This document shows, one piece after another, positions 11,711 through 22,949 of a DNA stretch of 64,000 nucleotides. How positions within the stretch are numbered: position 1 is the first letter of the stretch; the number at the start of each line of letters is the position of its first letter. The notes under the pieces are model-generated. The model was given only the letters and a program-made list of their open reading frames with translations. It did no database searches and had not been told where the DNA came from. The position numbers were made by a program, and so were the translations under genes. The DNA comes from Symsagittifera roscoffensis (lineage: Eukaryota > Xenacoelomorpha > Acoela > Convolutidae), in NCBI RefSeq assembly GCF_963678635.1, contig NC_087065.1, positions 39,159,599 to 39,223,598 on the forward strand. Direction: 5' to 3'.

Positions 11711-12040
11711 ATGGTCTGTATTTACATCCGGAGTATCCGACGGATTAAGATCTGTATTATCTACAATTAGATTATTTACAATGTTTACATTTCTACGACG
11801 AGATTTACAAAGTCTGGTAAAATGACCTTTTTATTTACTGGATGTACAGGTAGTATCCTTTGCTGGGTAAACTGCTAGGTGTCCTTTTGAGAAAGTTCCG
11901 CTGCACTTCATACATGTGTTGCTCTTTTCTATATTGAGAGTTGGCTCTCTTTTTACAGTAAAACGGCTGTGCGGTTTATGTACAGATGACCCGTTGGATT
12001 TAAAATTGTTTGTAAGTTTTAAGTGGTTTAAAAATCCCTT

Positions 12041-12305
12041 TTCATCGATGAGTTCTACGTTTAGCGCTTCTCGTGGTGGAAGAATTTCTGTTAAAAGTTT
12101 CCTTTGGATGTCGTAGTTTTTCATGTTGTTTATGAAAAAATCTCTAATCCATTCTTCTTCTCCCGCGGCTATTTTCATCGATGAGTTCTACGTTTAGCGC
12201 TTCTCGTGGTGGAAGAATTTCTGTTAAAAGTTTCCTTTGGATGTCGTAGTTTTTCATGTTGTTTATGAAAAAATCTCTAATCCATTCTTCTTCTCCCGCG
12301 GCTAT
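12041..12305 (-). repeat. 134-bp tandem duplication inside gag
   Basis: The blocks 12041-12174 and 12175-12305 appear identical over nearly their whole length, beginning TTCATCGATGAG and reaching CCCGCGGCTAT. Spacing is 134 bp, which is not a multiple of three, so the duplication shifts the gag frame. High identity shows it is more recent than most of the decay. Confidence 0.9.
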
Positions 12306-12879
12306 AGCCATTTCTGCTAAGGCACCCCAAAATTGTTCGAGAGATTCTCTGTCATGTTGTTTTTGATTTAACAATTTCTGCCGTTCAATTTGACATTTGT
12401 CTTTCTGACAAAGGCGGTTGCTAGGAAATCCCAAAATTCTTTAAATGAAATTTGCAAGATTTTTACCTTTGTAAATTTTTGTCCAAAGATTCTTTTTCCT
12501 TCATTTCCTAAGGCCAGGTATAAGACTGATCGTAGTTTTTTTTATCTGCTTCCTCTTGTCGCATTCCATTGAATTTCCTGGTTTCTGTTTTAATGAAAGC
12601 TGATTCCTCTTCGCCGTAACGTCTCTGTTCTTAAACGTTTCTGTACATTCTCGACTTTCTTTGGTTTTCCGTTTCGCCATCTAACGCATTTTCAAAATTT
12701 GGAGGCTGAGGATGATGTCTCTCCGAAGGATTTAGTAGGTTTTCAATGTCTATATTTTTTTTAGCGATGATAGCTAAAAGAAACAGATCGCTCCAATCTT
12801 CCCATGGAATTGGGGGATCTACGATATGGTTTTGCTAAAATGGAGAAAACGTATTCCACTCACGTTAGATTCGTTATTT

Positions 12880-12889
12880 GACTGCGCCA
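12880..12889 (-). promoter_or_regulatory. Possible tRNA primer-binding site, element B
   Basis: On the minus strand, 16 nt inside the 5' LTR, the sequence TGGCGCAGTC occurs. It starts with TGG, as expected for complementarity to a tRNA CCA end, and resembles the serine-tRNA primer sites of insect gypsy-type elements as remembered. The distance from the LTR is longer than usual, so the call is tentative. Confidence 0.4.
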
Positions 12890-12905
12890 TGATAAAATGT
12901 TACTT

Positions 12906-13110
12906 TGTTATAGCTAATTCTAATTAATACAATTAAAAAGAATAAAAGGATAAAAGTGAATTAGTCTAAAGTTAAAACATTAAAGTAAGTGAAGAGATCA
13001 TTCTCTCCGCCGGAGAGAATGGCAAGTAAAGGTCATATGTAAGTGACCTGTTAACTAATTAATTTAAGTAAAGTTTGCAATAAAAGCAAAATAAAATGCT
13101 AATCACAACA
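12906..13110 (-). repeat. 5' LTR of element B (205 bp)
   Basis: Matches the LTR at 7833-8037 over its full 205 bp with about 13 substitutions and no length difference. It keeps the internal hairpin (12999-13021). Confidence 0.9.
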
Positions 13111-13251
13111 GAACCTTTCTGCGTGGTCGGTTGAGCTTGTAAAGATGCTAAGTGTTAAGAATCCGAGCTAAAGCTCAGACAACAATAAATGGTTTCATAA
13201 CTCATTTGTTTTATCTCGCTTACGTGTGAACTCTCGTTTATCAATCCAGCT

Positions 13252-13580
13252 GAAATTATGCACGAATTTCAGCAATGGTCGGAAGACGAAATCGCAATAA
13301 AACGACGCCCGACACAACCTCCTACTCTACAACCTGCGCGCTCAACGTTTTCATCAAGACATTAACATCAGACATCAGGTGTGAAAACCAGACGAGCAAT
13401 AGCGTTAGACAAAGATAAGTGAAACATAAGATTTGAGGGATTGCAGGATAAGGTAGGTGAAAACATCAAAAAACGAATAGAACAGGTAAAAAAAAACAAT
13501 CCGCATCGCGACAAAGGTGAAGGACCCAAAGACTTCTGAACAAAAAATATAAAACCATCGACGGAAAAACCCTAACAAAT
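13252..13580 (+). repeat. Direct repeat, copy 2 (element A fragment)
   Basis: Second copy of the 6345-6665 segment, on the same strand, with scattered substitutions and small indels. No open coding frame remains. It suggests either a second element A or a rearrangement around element B. Confidence 0.85.
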
Positions 13581-16500
13581 ACACCACACCACAATACCTT
13601 GGAAAAAGCCGGAATTATTTTAACTTTTCTTGGCTATCTTTGATAAATCTTCAATAATCTTCGAGATCTTTGCTAGATTTTCAAGATGACTGGACCTGGG
13701 GGGGGGGGGCTCTATGTTGTATAGCGTTCTTGTTATTCTCTGTCGTTGATTTCTCCATTCTAAGTTTCTTATCTATCTTTCTGGTGCATTTGGTTGTAAT
13801 TGGAGTGGTGTTTCATCTTCTGGGATTGGTTGGGTTTGTTATTTTGCTTATGTATAATTTTTCTGATATCTTTTGTTTTGCGTATGTGGAAAGGAAGGGT
13901 TTCGTTGATTATATCATTTTGTATTCTTAGTATTTTTACTCGGTTTTCGTTATTCCACTCCTTTTATGAGTTTGTTTTTCTAATGATCATTTTGTTATGG
14001 TAGTTCTTCCTTGTAGCTTTAAGTGATCTTTTTAAAGTGATCTGGTTTTTGGTTCTTTTGAATTTGACATTTGAAGAAGTCAAAAATGCGGAATTGAAAA
14101 AGGTTTCTCTTAGGTTTCATATGCTGTTACTGGAGGTAACTGCAACTTTGTGTTCAATTGCAAGTTATTATTTGAGTTGACTTCTGGTGCAGATAGGAAG
14201 TGAGTTTGTCTGATCAGCACTGGTATGTTTGTAAAAGAGGGCTCAGCACACAATGAATTGATGAAACTTTATCTGTTGTGTTCTTTTTGTGCTTAGGGTG
14301 TTGTTGAATATGGTGCCTTGTCTGCTGATGTGAAGTTATTTTGTGGAATAAACTGAATTGTGTCTGTTAAGTTGCCATGGATTTTTCGAGTTTGAGCTCT
14401 CTCGATAAATGTGAACGAATTTTATTGTTAGGTGGTGCTGTATCTTCGTAAATGACAGTATGGAAGTTGACTCTAATTGTTTTTACAGATGCGTGTAAAG
14501 TCCTGGTTTTTTATTGATTATGTTTGATGCCACTGATTTTTCATAGTCTGACCCTTTGGAGTTGTTTTTGCTTCAAGTCGTCCAAAAATTTTTCTCGCGT
14601 CTGGTATGGGTTATTAGCTGTTTTTTTTTTCAAAAAGGTCCAAAACTTTTGATCTTTCAACTTTTATTTTTTAACAGAACGCCAAATTACACAATTGAAT
14701 TTTAACTCAGAAGCAAAGAGGAGTTTTGCAACACTTGTGATGAAAAACATTGCGTTACAAGATAGTGAGTGGACAAAAACAAAAGTAAAAAAAAATTCTG
14801 AAAAATTAAATTGAAAATTTACTTTACTTGAAAAAATAGCTTGAAAAAAGCCAAAACTATAACCACAAAAATTAATCTTTGTAACTGAGTTTGATCATAA
14901 CAAGATGAAAAAATATTCAGAATCATTTATTGAGCAGCAGCAAAAACGAAGAATTTTTGGTCGACCGCTGTTGAACCGAAAACAGGTTTTTAAAAATTTA
15001 TGATCCACCCGTACTGAAACACTTGATCGCATAAGGATATACTTTGCCCTCGTAATCACAAAAATTAGGTCGTTTAAGAGGATTTAGCATAAGCCGAAAA
15101 TGAATAATCGAAAAAAACTAAACAAAAACAAATTTATTCAACATCAGACGAGGCAACTTTACTAATTATTGGTTTTTCGATAAAGGTAAAATTTTTTCAA
15201 ATAGAAAGTAGCCCATTTTTGGAGAAAAGGTTGATAAACAAACCGTACGAAGCATCGTAAATGGCATTTTAAAAAAAACTGAAATAAAACCGACAGAAAC
15301 TAGCACGAGAGTCACAAATCTGAAAATAAATTCATGAACGTTTAATTAATCGTTTTTTTTTGTTTAAAGTTTCGAAAAAGCGAGCGTCTCAGACGTGCAT
15401 TTAACCATTCAAATTAAACTGATCGTTCTGAGAATACAAATTTTTACGGGAAAACGTCTAGTAAACGATTGCAACACCTTTGCTAATTGCAAACATAAAA
15501 AGATCCAAAGGAAACTGGATTGATCCGATGTATTTTTTTGAAATATTTAGAGTTCTCATGTTGATTTTGACGAAAGATAACTCATCAAGTTTTCAGTTAG
15601 TTTGTGTTGAGGGAAAAACTCTGCAATTTTTTGACTTTTTAGGAGATTGCGAGATCGCCCAATAAACTCAAATTTTGTTAGTAGATGTGAGCACAAAATG
15701 CAAAATTTAAAACAAGTTTGATGAATTTCAGTTTGATTTAACTACACACGCTTACATCAGTCAAAAAAGTCAGAAGGATTGGACTTCAAATTCAGCTTCT
15801 TGCAAAAACTAAATATAATCTGTCGACCGTTACTTAAAAACTGAACGGATTAAATGCAATCCTCAAATTCTTTAAAACAAAGGTCGCAGACTTTCAAAGT
15901 AAAAAAAAACAAATAGACTTTTTCAAAGATAATTATTGGAAGACCTATGACGACAAGACTCATGAGGAGAGTTACGACAATAATTACAAGAAGAGAAAAA
16001 GTTAACGGCAAGAACTGTAGTTATTACGCTTGCGATTAGACTTTTTTCAGGTTAACAACAACAAAACCACTGGAGCATTTCTGCAGCATTCAATTCGGCA
16101 GCAACCAAACATGCTCAATTTCTTCCAAATTCAAATTTAACTGCTGGGTAGGAAAGATACTAGTAGACGGCTAAGGGACTGCGCTCAAATCCGGTCAGCA
16201 CTTGTTTCTTTTTAAAGCTAAGATATATATTATCAAAACATGATCGGCCTATGGGTTGTCTGCTTATGTTCTGCCGGCTTAGTTGCCACAATTTTTTAAG
16301 CTTTCTTGTGTGAGATATTTTTTGTAACTGAAAATGCCTTGTGATTCTTTGATGTACTTTGTTATTTTTACACCCGTGAGAGCAAGTGTTTCTAATCGGG
16401 AACCAGACTTTTTTCCGTAAACATTTTTTCTTACATTCTTGAAATTGAAATTGATGTTGCTTTATTATCGAACCTTAGTAATTTCAAGGCCAACAATCAA

Positions 16501-16859
16501 GGCAATGCAAGTGCTTTGAAAATCAAGGGTCAGGGTCGGAGGTTTTTTCAGTGTCTCAACTTGAAACTTTATTTCCGCGAAAAAATTTTTATATGTCGGG
16601 TTATAGTTTGTCGGCTTAGCTAACACATTACCTTGCGCTGTAACCAGTTTTCATTATAGTCTCAAGTTTCTTTGATTACCTCCTGTAGTTTTCTTAAAAG
16701 TACTATACCTGACTCGTACAATTTTCCTCTTAGAAATTTTTTTTGGCCTAAATGATATTGGCTTTTGTTTTGTCCATTTCATGAACTCATTTTGTATCGG
16801 TATAAGAATAAAAAGTGATTTTGAATATTTTAAAAAACTCAGCTTGGCTGGTAGTATAA

Positions 16860-17560
16860 AGGTTAAAAGTTCAAACTTTAAAATCGCTCAAAATTTTTAT
16901 GAGAAAAATTTTCTTTCAGTTTTTTTGTTTTGGGATTAATTGGCGTCTAACTATGAGTTTTTGGTTATGTGAACGCTTGAAAAAAACTAAAAGTTTTTTT
17001 AATGCTAGTGGCTGTGTTTCTCGTCTTTTTTTCAGATCTTGATTTTTTCGTATTTCAAAAAAAATTTGAAATTTTGTAAGACAACCATTTCGTTTGGCAT
17101 TTTTGTTTTAAAATCAAATGGCGTCTAACCACGTGTTGCTGTTTTATTGGGCGCTTGGAAAATGCTAAAAGCTTGGTTTTTCTCGTCTGTTTTTTGTGAG
17201 ATTGAATTTTTCATAGTTCCAACAAAATGTTGAAATTAATTTATGACAACCACTTCCTTTGGTGTTTTTTTTCGGATCAACTGGCGCCTAACCACGTTTT
17301 GTGTTCTTAATGAACGCTCGGAAATTACCAAAAGCGTGCTGATTACTACTGGTTATGTTTGTGGTCTGTTTTTCTGAGATTGAATTTTTCGTTTTTCCAA
17401 AGTAATTGATGATTTTTATGACAATTTCCCTTGCCATTTTTGTGCATAACCAAGGGTTGTGGGCTTTGTGGGTGGTCGGAAAGTACTAGAAAAGTAGTTA
17501 TTTCTACTGGTTGTGTTTCTCGTCTGTTTTTCTGTGATCGGATTTGTGGTATTTCCAGTT
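16860..17560 (+). repeat. Four-unit tandem array, ~160-180 bp period
   Basis: The phrase GGCGTCTAACYAYG recurs at about 16942, 17121 and 17284 (as GGCGCCTAACCACG), with a weaker version near 17444. Each unit also contains a GAACGCT-like element, a TGTGTTTCTCGTCTGTTTTT-like element and a TGAATTTTTCGTATT-like element in the same order. Spacings are about 179, 163 and 160 bp. Divergence is considerable. Confidence 0.75.
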
Positions 17561-17639
17561 TTTCTACCACTAAGTTATTTCCATCTCACTGACCACTTAG
17601 TAGCTTGTGTATGCTTTCGTTAACAATGGTATGCTTTCG

Positions 17640-17690
17640 TTGTATCGCAATTGATGCAAAACTCCGCTTCGCCTCTATTAAAGCTCGATT
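17640..17690 (+). repeat. SINE-end-like fragment
   Basis: Contains GTATCGCAATTGATGCAAAA followed by CTCCGCTTCGCCTCTAT. The last part is the reverse complement of the GAGGCGAAG block in the minus-strand SINEs, so it may be a truncated plus-strand copy. A close relative occurs at 19385-19420. Confidence 0.4.
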
Positions 17691-19384
17691 TTAGATCTTT
17701 TTTATACTTAATATATCTCGCATTTTTTTCAAATAAATTTAATTTTACGTGATGTGGCTTTATGCTTCCCAATTTGTTGCATGCAAATAAGTGCGGATGC
17801 TTTCAGTTTGTTATTTTCCAAATTCATACATCCAAAGTTCAGTAGACAATTTTTGTTCCTTGTAGATTTATATTGCTTCAAATTCTAGAGTTAGTTTTTC
17901 AGTAGCAGTAGGGCTAAATTCAGCAAGAATGGCTGATTGAAAGATTTCGTTTGATCCAAAACGAAATCTAACAGAAGTTTTTTTTTCAAAATAATCACTA
18001 CCCATGAAAAACTCATCCCCATAAAGAGGTTCTCACTTTCTTTTTTATGCTTGCTTCAATATGACCTATCCTTACAACCCTGAAGGTATGATAGGAGTTT
18101 GAAGAAACTCCATTTCTGACTCTTTTCATACCCCATTTTTTTTCGTTCCATCACTGGCTTTGGAATGCCAAAATTTTTGATGGTAATTTCCATGTTTTTC
18201 GTCTAGTTCTGCTTGCCGATACATTTTTTCACGTGTTCGGTCAACGCTGATTTAGAAAACCCGAATTTTGAAAATTTTCCTAGCAGGTTTGGCTGTTGTT
18301 TTCGCCCAACTTGTTCGTTGTTGAAGTTTGTTGCAAAAACGCATAATGTGGCGTCACATAAAATTCATCCCCAGGTAGAAGTTAATCGTTGTAGCAATTT
18401 TGATTGTTTAGGAATAAAAATTGCTTCAAAAATAACGCCACCATAAATCCGAATCTTTGAATAATTTTTTTTTGTAGACGAAAGTAGACGAATCTTTGAA
18501 TAATTTTTTTTGTAAATTGTAACAATATTAGAGGTTTAAAAAAGAATCATTTCGGATCATCGATCAAACTATCGAACAAAGCTCTAATCTAGGATTGAAA
18601 CAATTTTATTTGGGGTTAACCTAATTTGCGAACTTATTTTTCTTCAGTTCTTGATTAGACGGCACAGCCATAGGCTTTTTCGAAGCGTGACAAAATAATC
18701 AAAGATTCATTTCCCTGAAGTTGTTTGTAGGTACAACTCTTGGTATTGTCACTTGGGATAAGAAACTTAAATCATCTATCCCTAATTCGAAAAGCGTTTT
18801 AATATCTTTTTCCTAATTAACATCCAAATCGTCTTTAAAATTACCAGTCTTTTTAGACAAAGCAATAAAACAAAAATAATTAGATCAAAAAGTTTACCCA
18901 AAAGACTTGAAAATACTTGTATATTTACAATTGCTGAGCTAACGCGTTCCGAGTTTTCGTTGAATGAAAAAAATTGCAGGATATTCCTTGTTTATGTCTT
19001 ATTAATTCACTGTTCCTTATAAAAATTATTTTCAGGTAGTTTCCGGCCATATTTATAAAGTGTGGCTGATTAATCTTGCAATAGCACATGTATATTTTTG
19101 AATAAAATTTTTCCGATCATTTTTGGCGGTCGATTTTCAGCTAATTGGCTTTATTTCTGTAGATTTTTTGGCTATTATTTTTTTTCTTACAAATTTCGGA
19201 TAATATTTATGAGATCGTTAAGACTTGGGCCCTAAATTTAAATTTTCGAACCATCAAATTCAAAATACTTTGGAACTCCTTGTTTTCCTTTTTGCTTTTC
19301 TAGTTGTTTCTTCAGGGGTTACAACTTTCGAAATCTTCTGCGATATTTCTTCAGTGTCTTGCTATTTTGGTTGTATTTTTTTTG

Positions 19385-19420
19385 TATCGCAAAAGGTGCA
19401 AAGCTCAGCTTCGCCTCTAT
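19385..19420 (+). repeat. SINE-end-like fragment
   Basis: Contains TGTATCGCAAAAGGTGCAAA followed by GCTCAGCTTCGCCTCTAT, a near-copy of 17640-17690. No tRNA-like head can be identified upstream with confidence. Confidence 0.4.
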
Positions 19421-20101
19421 GTTGAAAGTTCTTCTTTGACTGGAAGATTTCTGTTTTTCAACAATTTTTTGTTTGATGTGAGCATCAGCACTTTCGCAGG
19501 ACAGTTTTTTGAGTGCAATAACTGCCACCCAAAACATCATGCTCATGATTCCCTCATTCCGTTTTCATATCTTTATTTATGTGGTAATCTGACGTACCGT
19601 TAGAATCCTGATAGCATCACAGGATTTGAATAAACTCAATATAATATCCATGGCTTACAGCATTTTTTATCACTGGTTTTGGATCGCCCAAAATATTTAT
19701 GAGAGTTTCTGTTTTTTAAAGTAGTTCTTCTTGATGATACTTTGAGTCTTGTGTCCAGACAAGGCTTACTTAAAAATTCCGAATTTTAAAAGCCTTTCTA
19801 GCAGTTTGGTTTTTTTTGCCAGAACAAAATGTAAAAACTCAATTTTTTTCCGTTTGATGGTTTAATTTAACCAATCCCTTAAAAACAGCGCGTCAATTGA
19901 TCGCGGTTGAATTTTGTTTCCAAAACGCATTTCTTTTAACCGCAGGTAGATATTTATCGTCTTAACAATTCTGGTTGCGTGGTAAAATGAATTCGTTCCG
20001 AACAAGCCAATTTGGGTCTTGCCACCATAAATTAAGAGTGATCATCTCTTGAGTCTCAATGGGTCTGTTTACAAAGTTTGCGAAGCTTTAATTAGTGATT
20101 A

Positions 20102-20310
20102 GGGGAGCGGCGGTGAAGTGGTTACAGGGGAGCGGTGGTGAAGTGGTTACAGGGGAGCGGCGGTGAAGTGGTTAGGGGAGCGGTGGTGAAGTGGTTACGT
20201 CTCCGCCTCTCAATCGAAAGGTCGGATGTTCGAGGCCCACCATGATCCGTGCTCGTTGCTTGAGGGTGAAGCAACACTACCCAGCCCAGAAAAATAACCA
20301 AAAAATAATT
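20102..20310 (+). repeat. tRNA-derived SINE with fourfold tandem A-box segment
   Basis: The core at 20174-20241 looks like a tRNA. TGGTGAAGTGG (20184-20194) matches the pol III A box and GTTCGAGGC (20228-20236) matches the B box, separated as in a tRNA gene. Upstream, the 5' part GGGGAGCGG(T/C)GGTGAAGTGG is repeated in tandem, starting at about 20102, 20127, 20152 and 20174. Downstream follows a non-tRNA body (GTTGCTTGAGGGTGAAGCAAC) and an A-rich stretch. It may be transcribed by RNA polymerase III. Confidence 0.75.
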
Positions 20311-20670
20311 GCATGCAGTTCTTAAACAGGGGCACAACAGCGGTTCGCCGTATGTTGGTTTTGAATCGGTTTTTTTCGATAAAAATGGTTTCGTCTTATG
20401 TTCAATTGAACGACTGGGTCAATCAACTTGTTTTGTTCGTTCTTAAGGCAACATTGGCTAAATTAGAAAAATTAAGAACGGTTCAGGTTAACAACTAAGA
20501 ATCATCGAGTCAATTGGTATCTTGGTTTATAAGTAATTAAACATTCTAGGCGTCTTTGGCTCATTTGTTCAGGAAGTAACGAATACGCCTGGGGCGCCAA
20601 AGGTCCTTAAATTGAATCTGACAAAACCTGTTTTTTTTTCAAACGTGAAATAGTCTGTTTCAAAAAAAAA

Positions 20671-20722
20671 TTGTCGGCTTATTGTTGTCTGCTTACGTTT
20701 TGTCGGCTAAGTTGCCATATTG
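20671..20722 (+). repeat. Interspersed repeat, second copy of 16245-16295
   Basis: The phrase GTTGTCTGCTTACGTTTTGT followed by CGGCTAAGTTGCCA closely matches GTTGTCTGCTTATGTTCTGC plus CGGCTTAGTTGCCA at 16255-16290. A weaker TTGTCGGCTTAGCTAACA occurs near 16608. This is dispersed repeat debris of unknown type. Confidence 0.55.
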
Positions 20723-20869
20723 TAGACTTTTTTCATCACAAATTCGTTTTTAATTTATAAATGCTTAAAGTTTTTCATTCAAAATAGATGTTTTTAGTGT
20801 TCTGATTTACCTCTGCTGTTTGTAATTTTACTACACTTGATTTCGAATATTTTTTTGTTTATTTTTTTT

Positions 20870-21300
20870 GTTCAAATGATTTCGACCTGTTTTTTCGACT
20901 TAATGATCAAATTTTGCGTTGTTTCAACGGAAATTTAATTTTATGCTCACCTCTGGATTGTACAAGATGCCAAAAACCTTAATTGAAAAATAGTTCAATT
21001 TTTTCAAGACATTTTTTTTCCGTTTTTTTCTTTCTTTGTTCGTTTTGATAGGTTTCGGTCTATATTATATTGGCGTATTTGCCTCATATTGCGTCTTTTG
21101 ACGATCGATAAAAAATTTTGTGTGTGAAATTCGATGTTTTGAGGTTGAGGGGACTAAAAAAACTCTTTATTTTTATTTTTTTTCTTAATGTTTCTTTCTG
21201 AGCTTAATAGGTTTCGGTCTAATTTATATCGGCATAGTGGCCTAATATTGTTTCATTTGTCGACCACAAGAAAATTTTTCAGTGGTTTGAAGGTGAGGTT
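20870..21300 (+). repeat. Two to three-unit tandem array, ~162 bp period
   Basis: ATAGGTTTCGGTCTA followed by TATTGGCRTA occurs at about 21048 and 21210, with a weaker GATTTCGACCTG near 20878. Each is followed by a GTCGACCA or GACGATCGA-like segment and GAAATTTTT. The spacing of ~162-168 bp is close to that of other arrays in the window. Confidence 0.6.
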
Positions 21301-21564
21301 AACTTATTAGCTTTTCAGAAGTCTGAAGTCGTGCTGATTTTTTTTTGGCTTAAAAATGTCTGACAAGGTTTTTTAGTCTTTGTTACCGCTGAATGTTTTA
21401 TATTCCGATGCTGATTTAACAATCTTTTGTCTTGGCATCTTTTCGTTTCAAACTAGCCTTATTAATTTCGAAAAATTTAGTTTTTCCAACATTTTAAATT
21501 TTTTTCTTGTTTCGAATCGCAAGAGGAGTATGTATCTGAAAAATAAAACTCATAAAATTGAGAG

Positions 21565-21710
21565 TGTTTGACTGGTTATGTAAAAATTATGCAAGAAACA
21601 CTTTATGTATGGCACTTGAAATATGTAACATGGTCAAAGTCAAGGCTATAGAGAGCGTTGGAGCTGCGGATCGCGAGTGGCGAACATTATCAGAATTGTC
21701 AACTGAAACA
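21565..21710 (+). repeat. 5' LTR remnant, element D
   Basis: Shares ordered blocks with 27952-28085, but lacks about a dozen bases present at the start of the right LTR and has many substitutions. It runs into gag-like coding sequence without a clear primer-binding site. Confidence 0.65.
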
Positions 21711-22360
21711 GCTGTTCGGTTGTTCCACGGAAGCACGAAAGGTGAGGCAGACAAACGACTGAAGTCGAATATTTTCTTATCTTTGGGAAAACAGGGGCAA
21801 CGATAGTTCTCTCAGAAAAATCCCCAATACTAAATTTGTGGATATTAATTTGCCGAGTTATGGAAATTGGCAACAGATGCGTTCTTTCGGGAACCGAATG
21901 TTACCAACCGTATGTTCACCTTGTTTGGACCTTAACAGAAATATAATGAAGGAATGGAGCGTTTTTTGAAGCTCTCATTAATCTAGCCAAATGCTGCAAT
22001 TTTGGCCTCAAGGAAGATTTGATTGTGAGGAGATGCGAAAACAGCTTTGCATGGAAACGATGAGCCCCAACGATGCCCTTCAAAATGCGGCGATGAGAGA
22101 AAGGGAAGAGATAATGTACAAACGGGTGAGTGGTGGCGTATCAAAACTTAGCGGCAACAAGTTTCACCAGGGAAGACAAAACGCCTACGGAAAAATTCAG
22201 CAAAAGAGAACCAGTGAATGCCATTAAGGGGCAAAAATCAGACTCACATTTGTTTTATTTGGTTGAAGGTAAACCATCGGGAGAGTTGTCCAGCAAAGAA
22301 TATCATTTGTAACAACTGTAGTGGAAGGGGTCATTTTGCCAATTATTGCAAGAATGCTAC
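21700..22360 (+). pseudogene. gag with intact CCHC knuckle, element D
   Basis: Broken frames give capsid-like helices (ALQNAAMREREEI near 22070) followed by two zinc knuckles. The second, CNNCSGRGHFANYC (22318-22359), is a perfect C-X2-C-X4-H-X4-C motif; the first is degraded. At least three frameshifts interrupt the gene. Confidence 0.75.
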
Positions 22361-22474
22361 AGTGAACCAAATTGATGATTCGTATGACTTCAACCAATTA
22401 GAAACAAACGTGATCCACAGGTTAGAAAGGCAAAAAGATAAGGAAAAATTTGGAGTATTTGCCAAAAGGACAGG

Positions 22475-22900
22475 GTGTGGGATCAGACAGGAAAAAAAAA
22501 TCAGAAGTTGCTGAGGGTGTGTATATGCAGAAAACGGTGGGAAACTGAATTCCAGATTGATTGTGCTCGCCCAGTTTCCTTAGTCTCTCTGAATAAGCTT
22601 CACGAACTCAAATGTCAAGATCGCAACCTAACAGGGAAATCAGTCCCGTATGAAATTCGTAATGTGTTCTATAGCGCACCGGATAGAACAAATTACGTGA
22701 GAGACGTTGCGCTATAAAATTCAAAAAGTTGAGGAAATGCATAAAGTTGAGGAGATTCAGACCTCATCAAAATCATTGGAAGAATTGTTCATAATTGAAT
22801 TTGAGGGCTAGATTTCATAGCGCGCGGAATTGTTCTTTACCGAAGGAGGCCAGAGGGACATCATTGGAAACAACTTATTGCCCTTATTGGGGATTGAAGT
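22475..22900 (+). pseudogene. Retropepsin remnant, element D
   Basis: The frame 22475-22717 reads DCARPVSLVSLNKLHELKC at the place where a D-T/S-G-A active site is expected, so the triad has been altered to DCA. Downstream, beyond stops, a segment near 22850-22890 reads like the IIGNNLLPLLGIEV motif of retropepsins with one frame change. Confidence 0.6.
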
Positions 22901-22949
22901 GCGTCAGAAGCGAGTACCACGAGGGGTGAACGATGTTGTCGGGTCCTTA

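Larger units (their letters stand above)
11750..12890 (-). pseudogene. gag and zinc knuckles, element B
   Basis: The reading starts at an ATG (12890-12888) overlapping a primer-binding-like TGGCGCAGTC, then runs through several frames. Near the C-terminus a CMKC...KGHLAV knuckle is followed by a stop and a second, half-lost knuckle ending KGHFTRLC. Frame 11831-12178 and frame 12144-12434 repeat the same peptide because of a 134-bp tandem duplication. Gag runs almost directly into RNase H, marking the deletion junction around 11700-11770. Confidence 0.7.
7833..13110 (-). mobile_element. Ty3/gypsy LTR retrotransposon B, internally deleted
   Basis: Identical-length 205-bp direct repeats (7833-8037, 12906-13110), each starting TGTT and ending ACAACA, flank a minus-strand gag to RNase H to integrase to tail series. 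The LTRs differ at about 13 sites by eye, so the insertion is not recent. Protease and reverse transcriptase are missing between gag and RNase H, so the copy is non-autonomous. A primer-binding-like TGGCGCAGTC overlaps the gag start. No matching target-site duplication was seen at the ends. Confidence 0.9.
13581..20100. other. Gene-free region with satellite-like repeats
   Basis: No credible gene is seen in about 6.5 kb. The sequence is AT-rich with numerous T and A runs and a 12-G tract at 13698-13709. A four-unit degenerate tandem array occupies 16860-17560. Phrases resembling the end of the minus-strand SINE family occur at 17640-17690 and 19375-19420. Confidence 0.6.
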
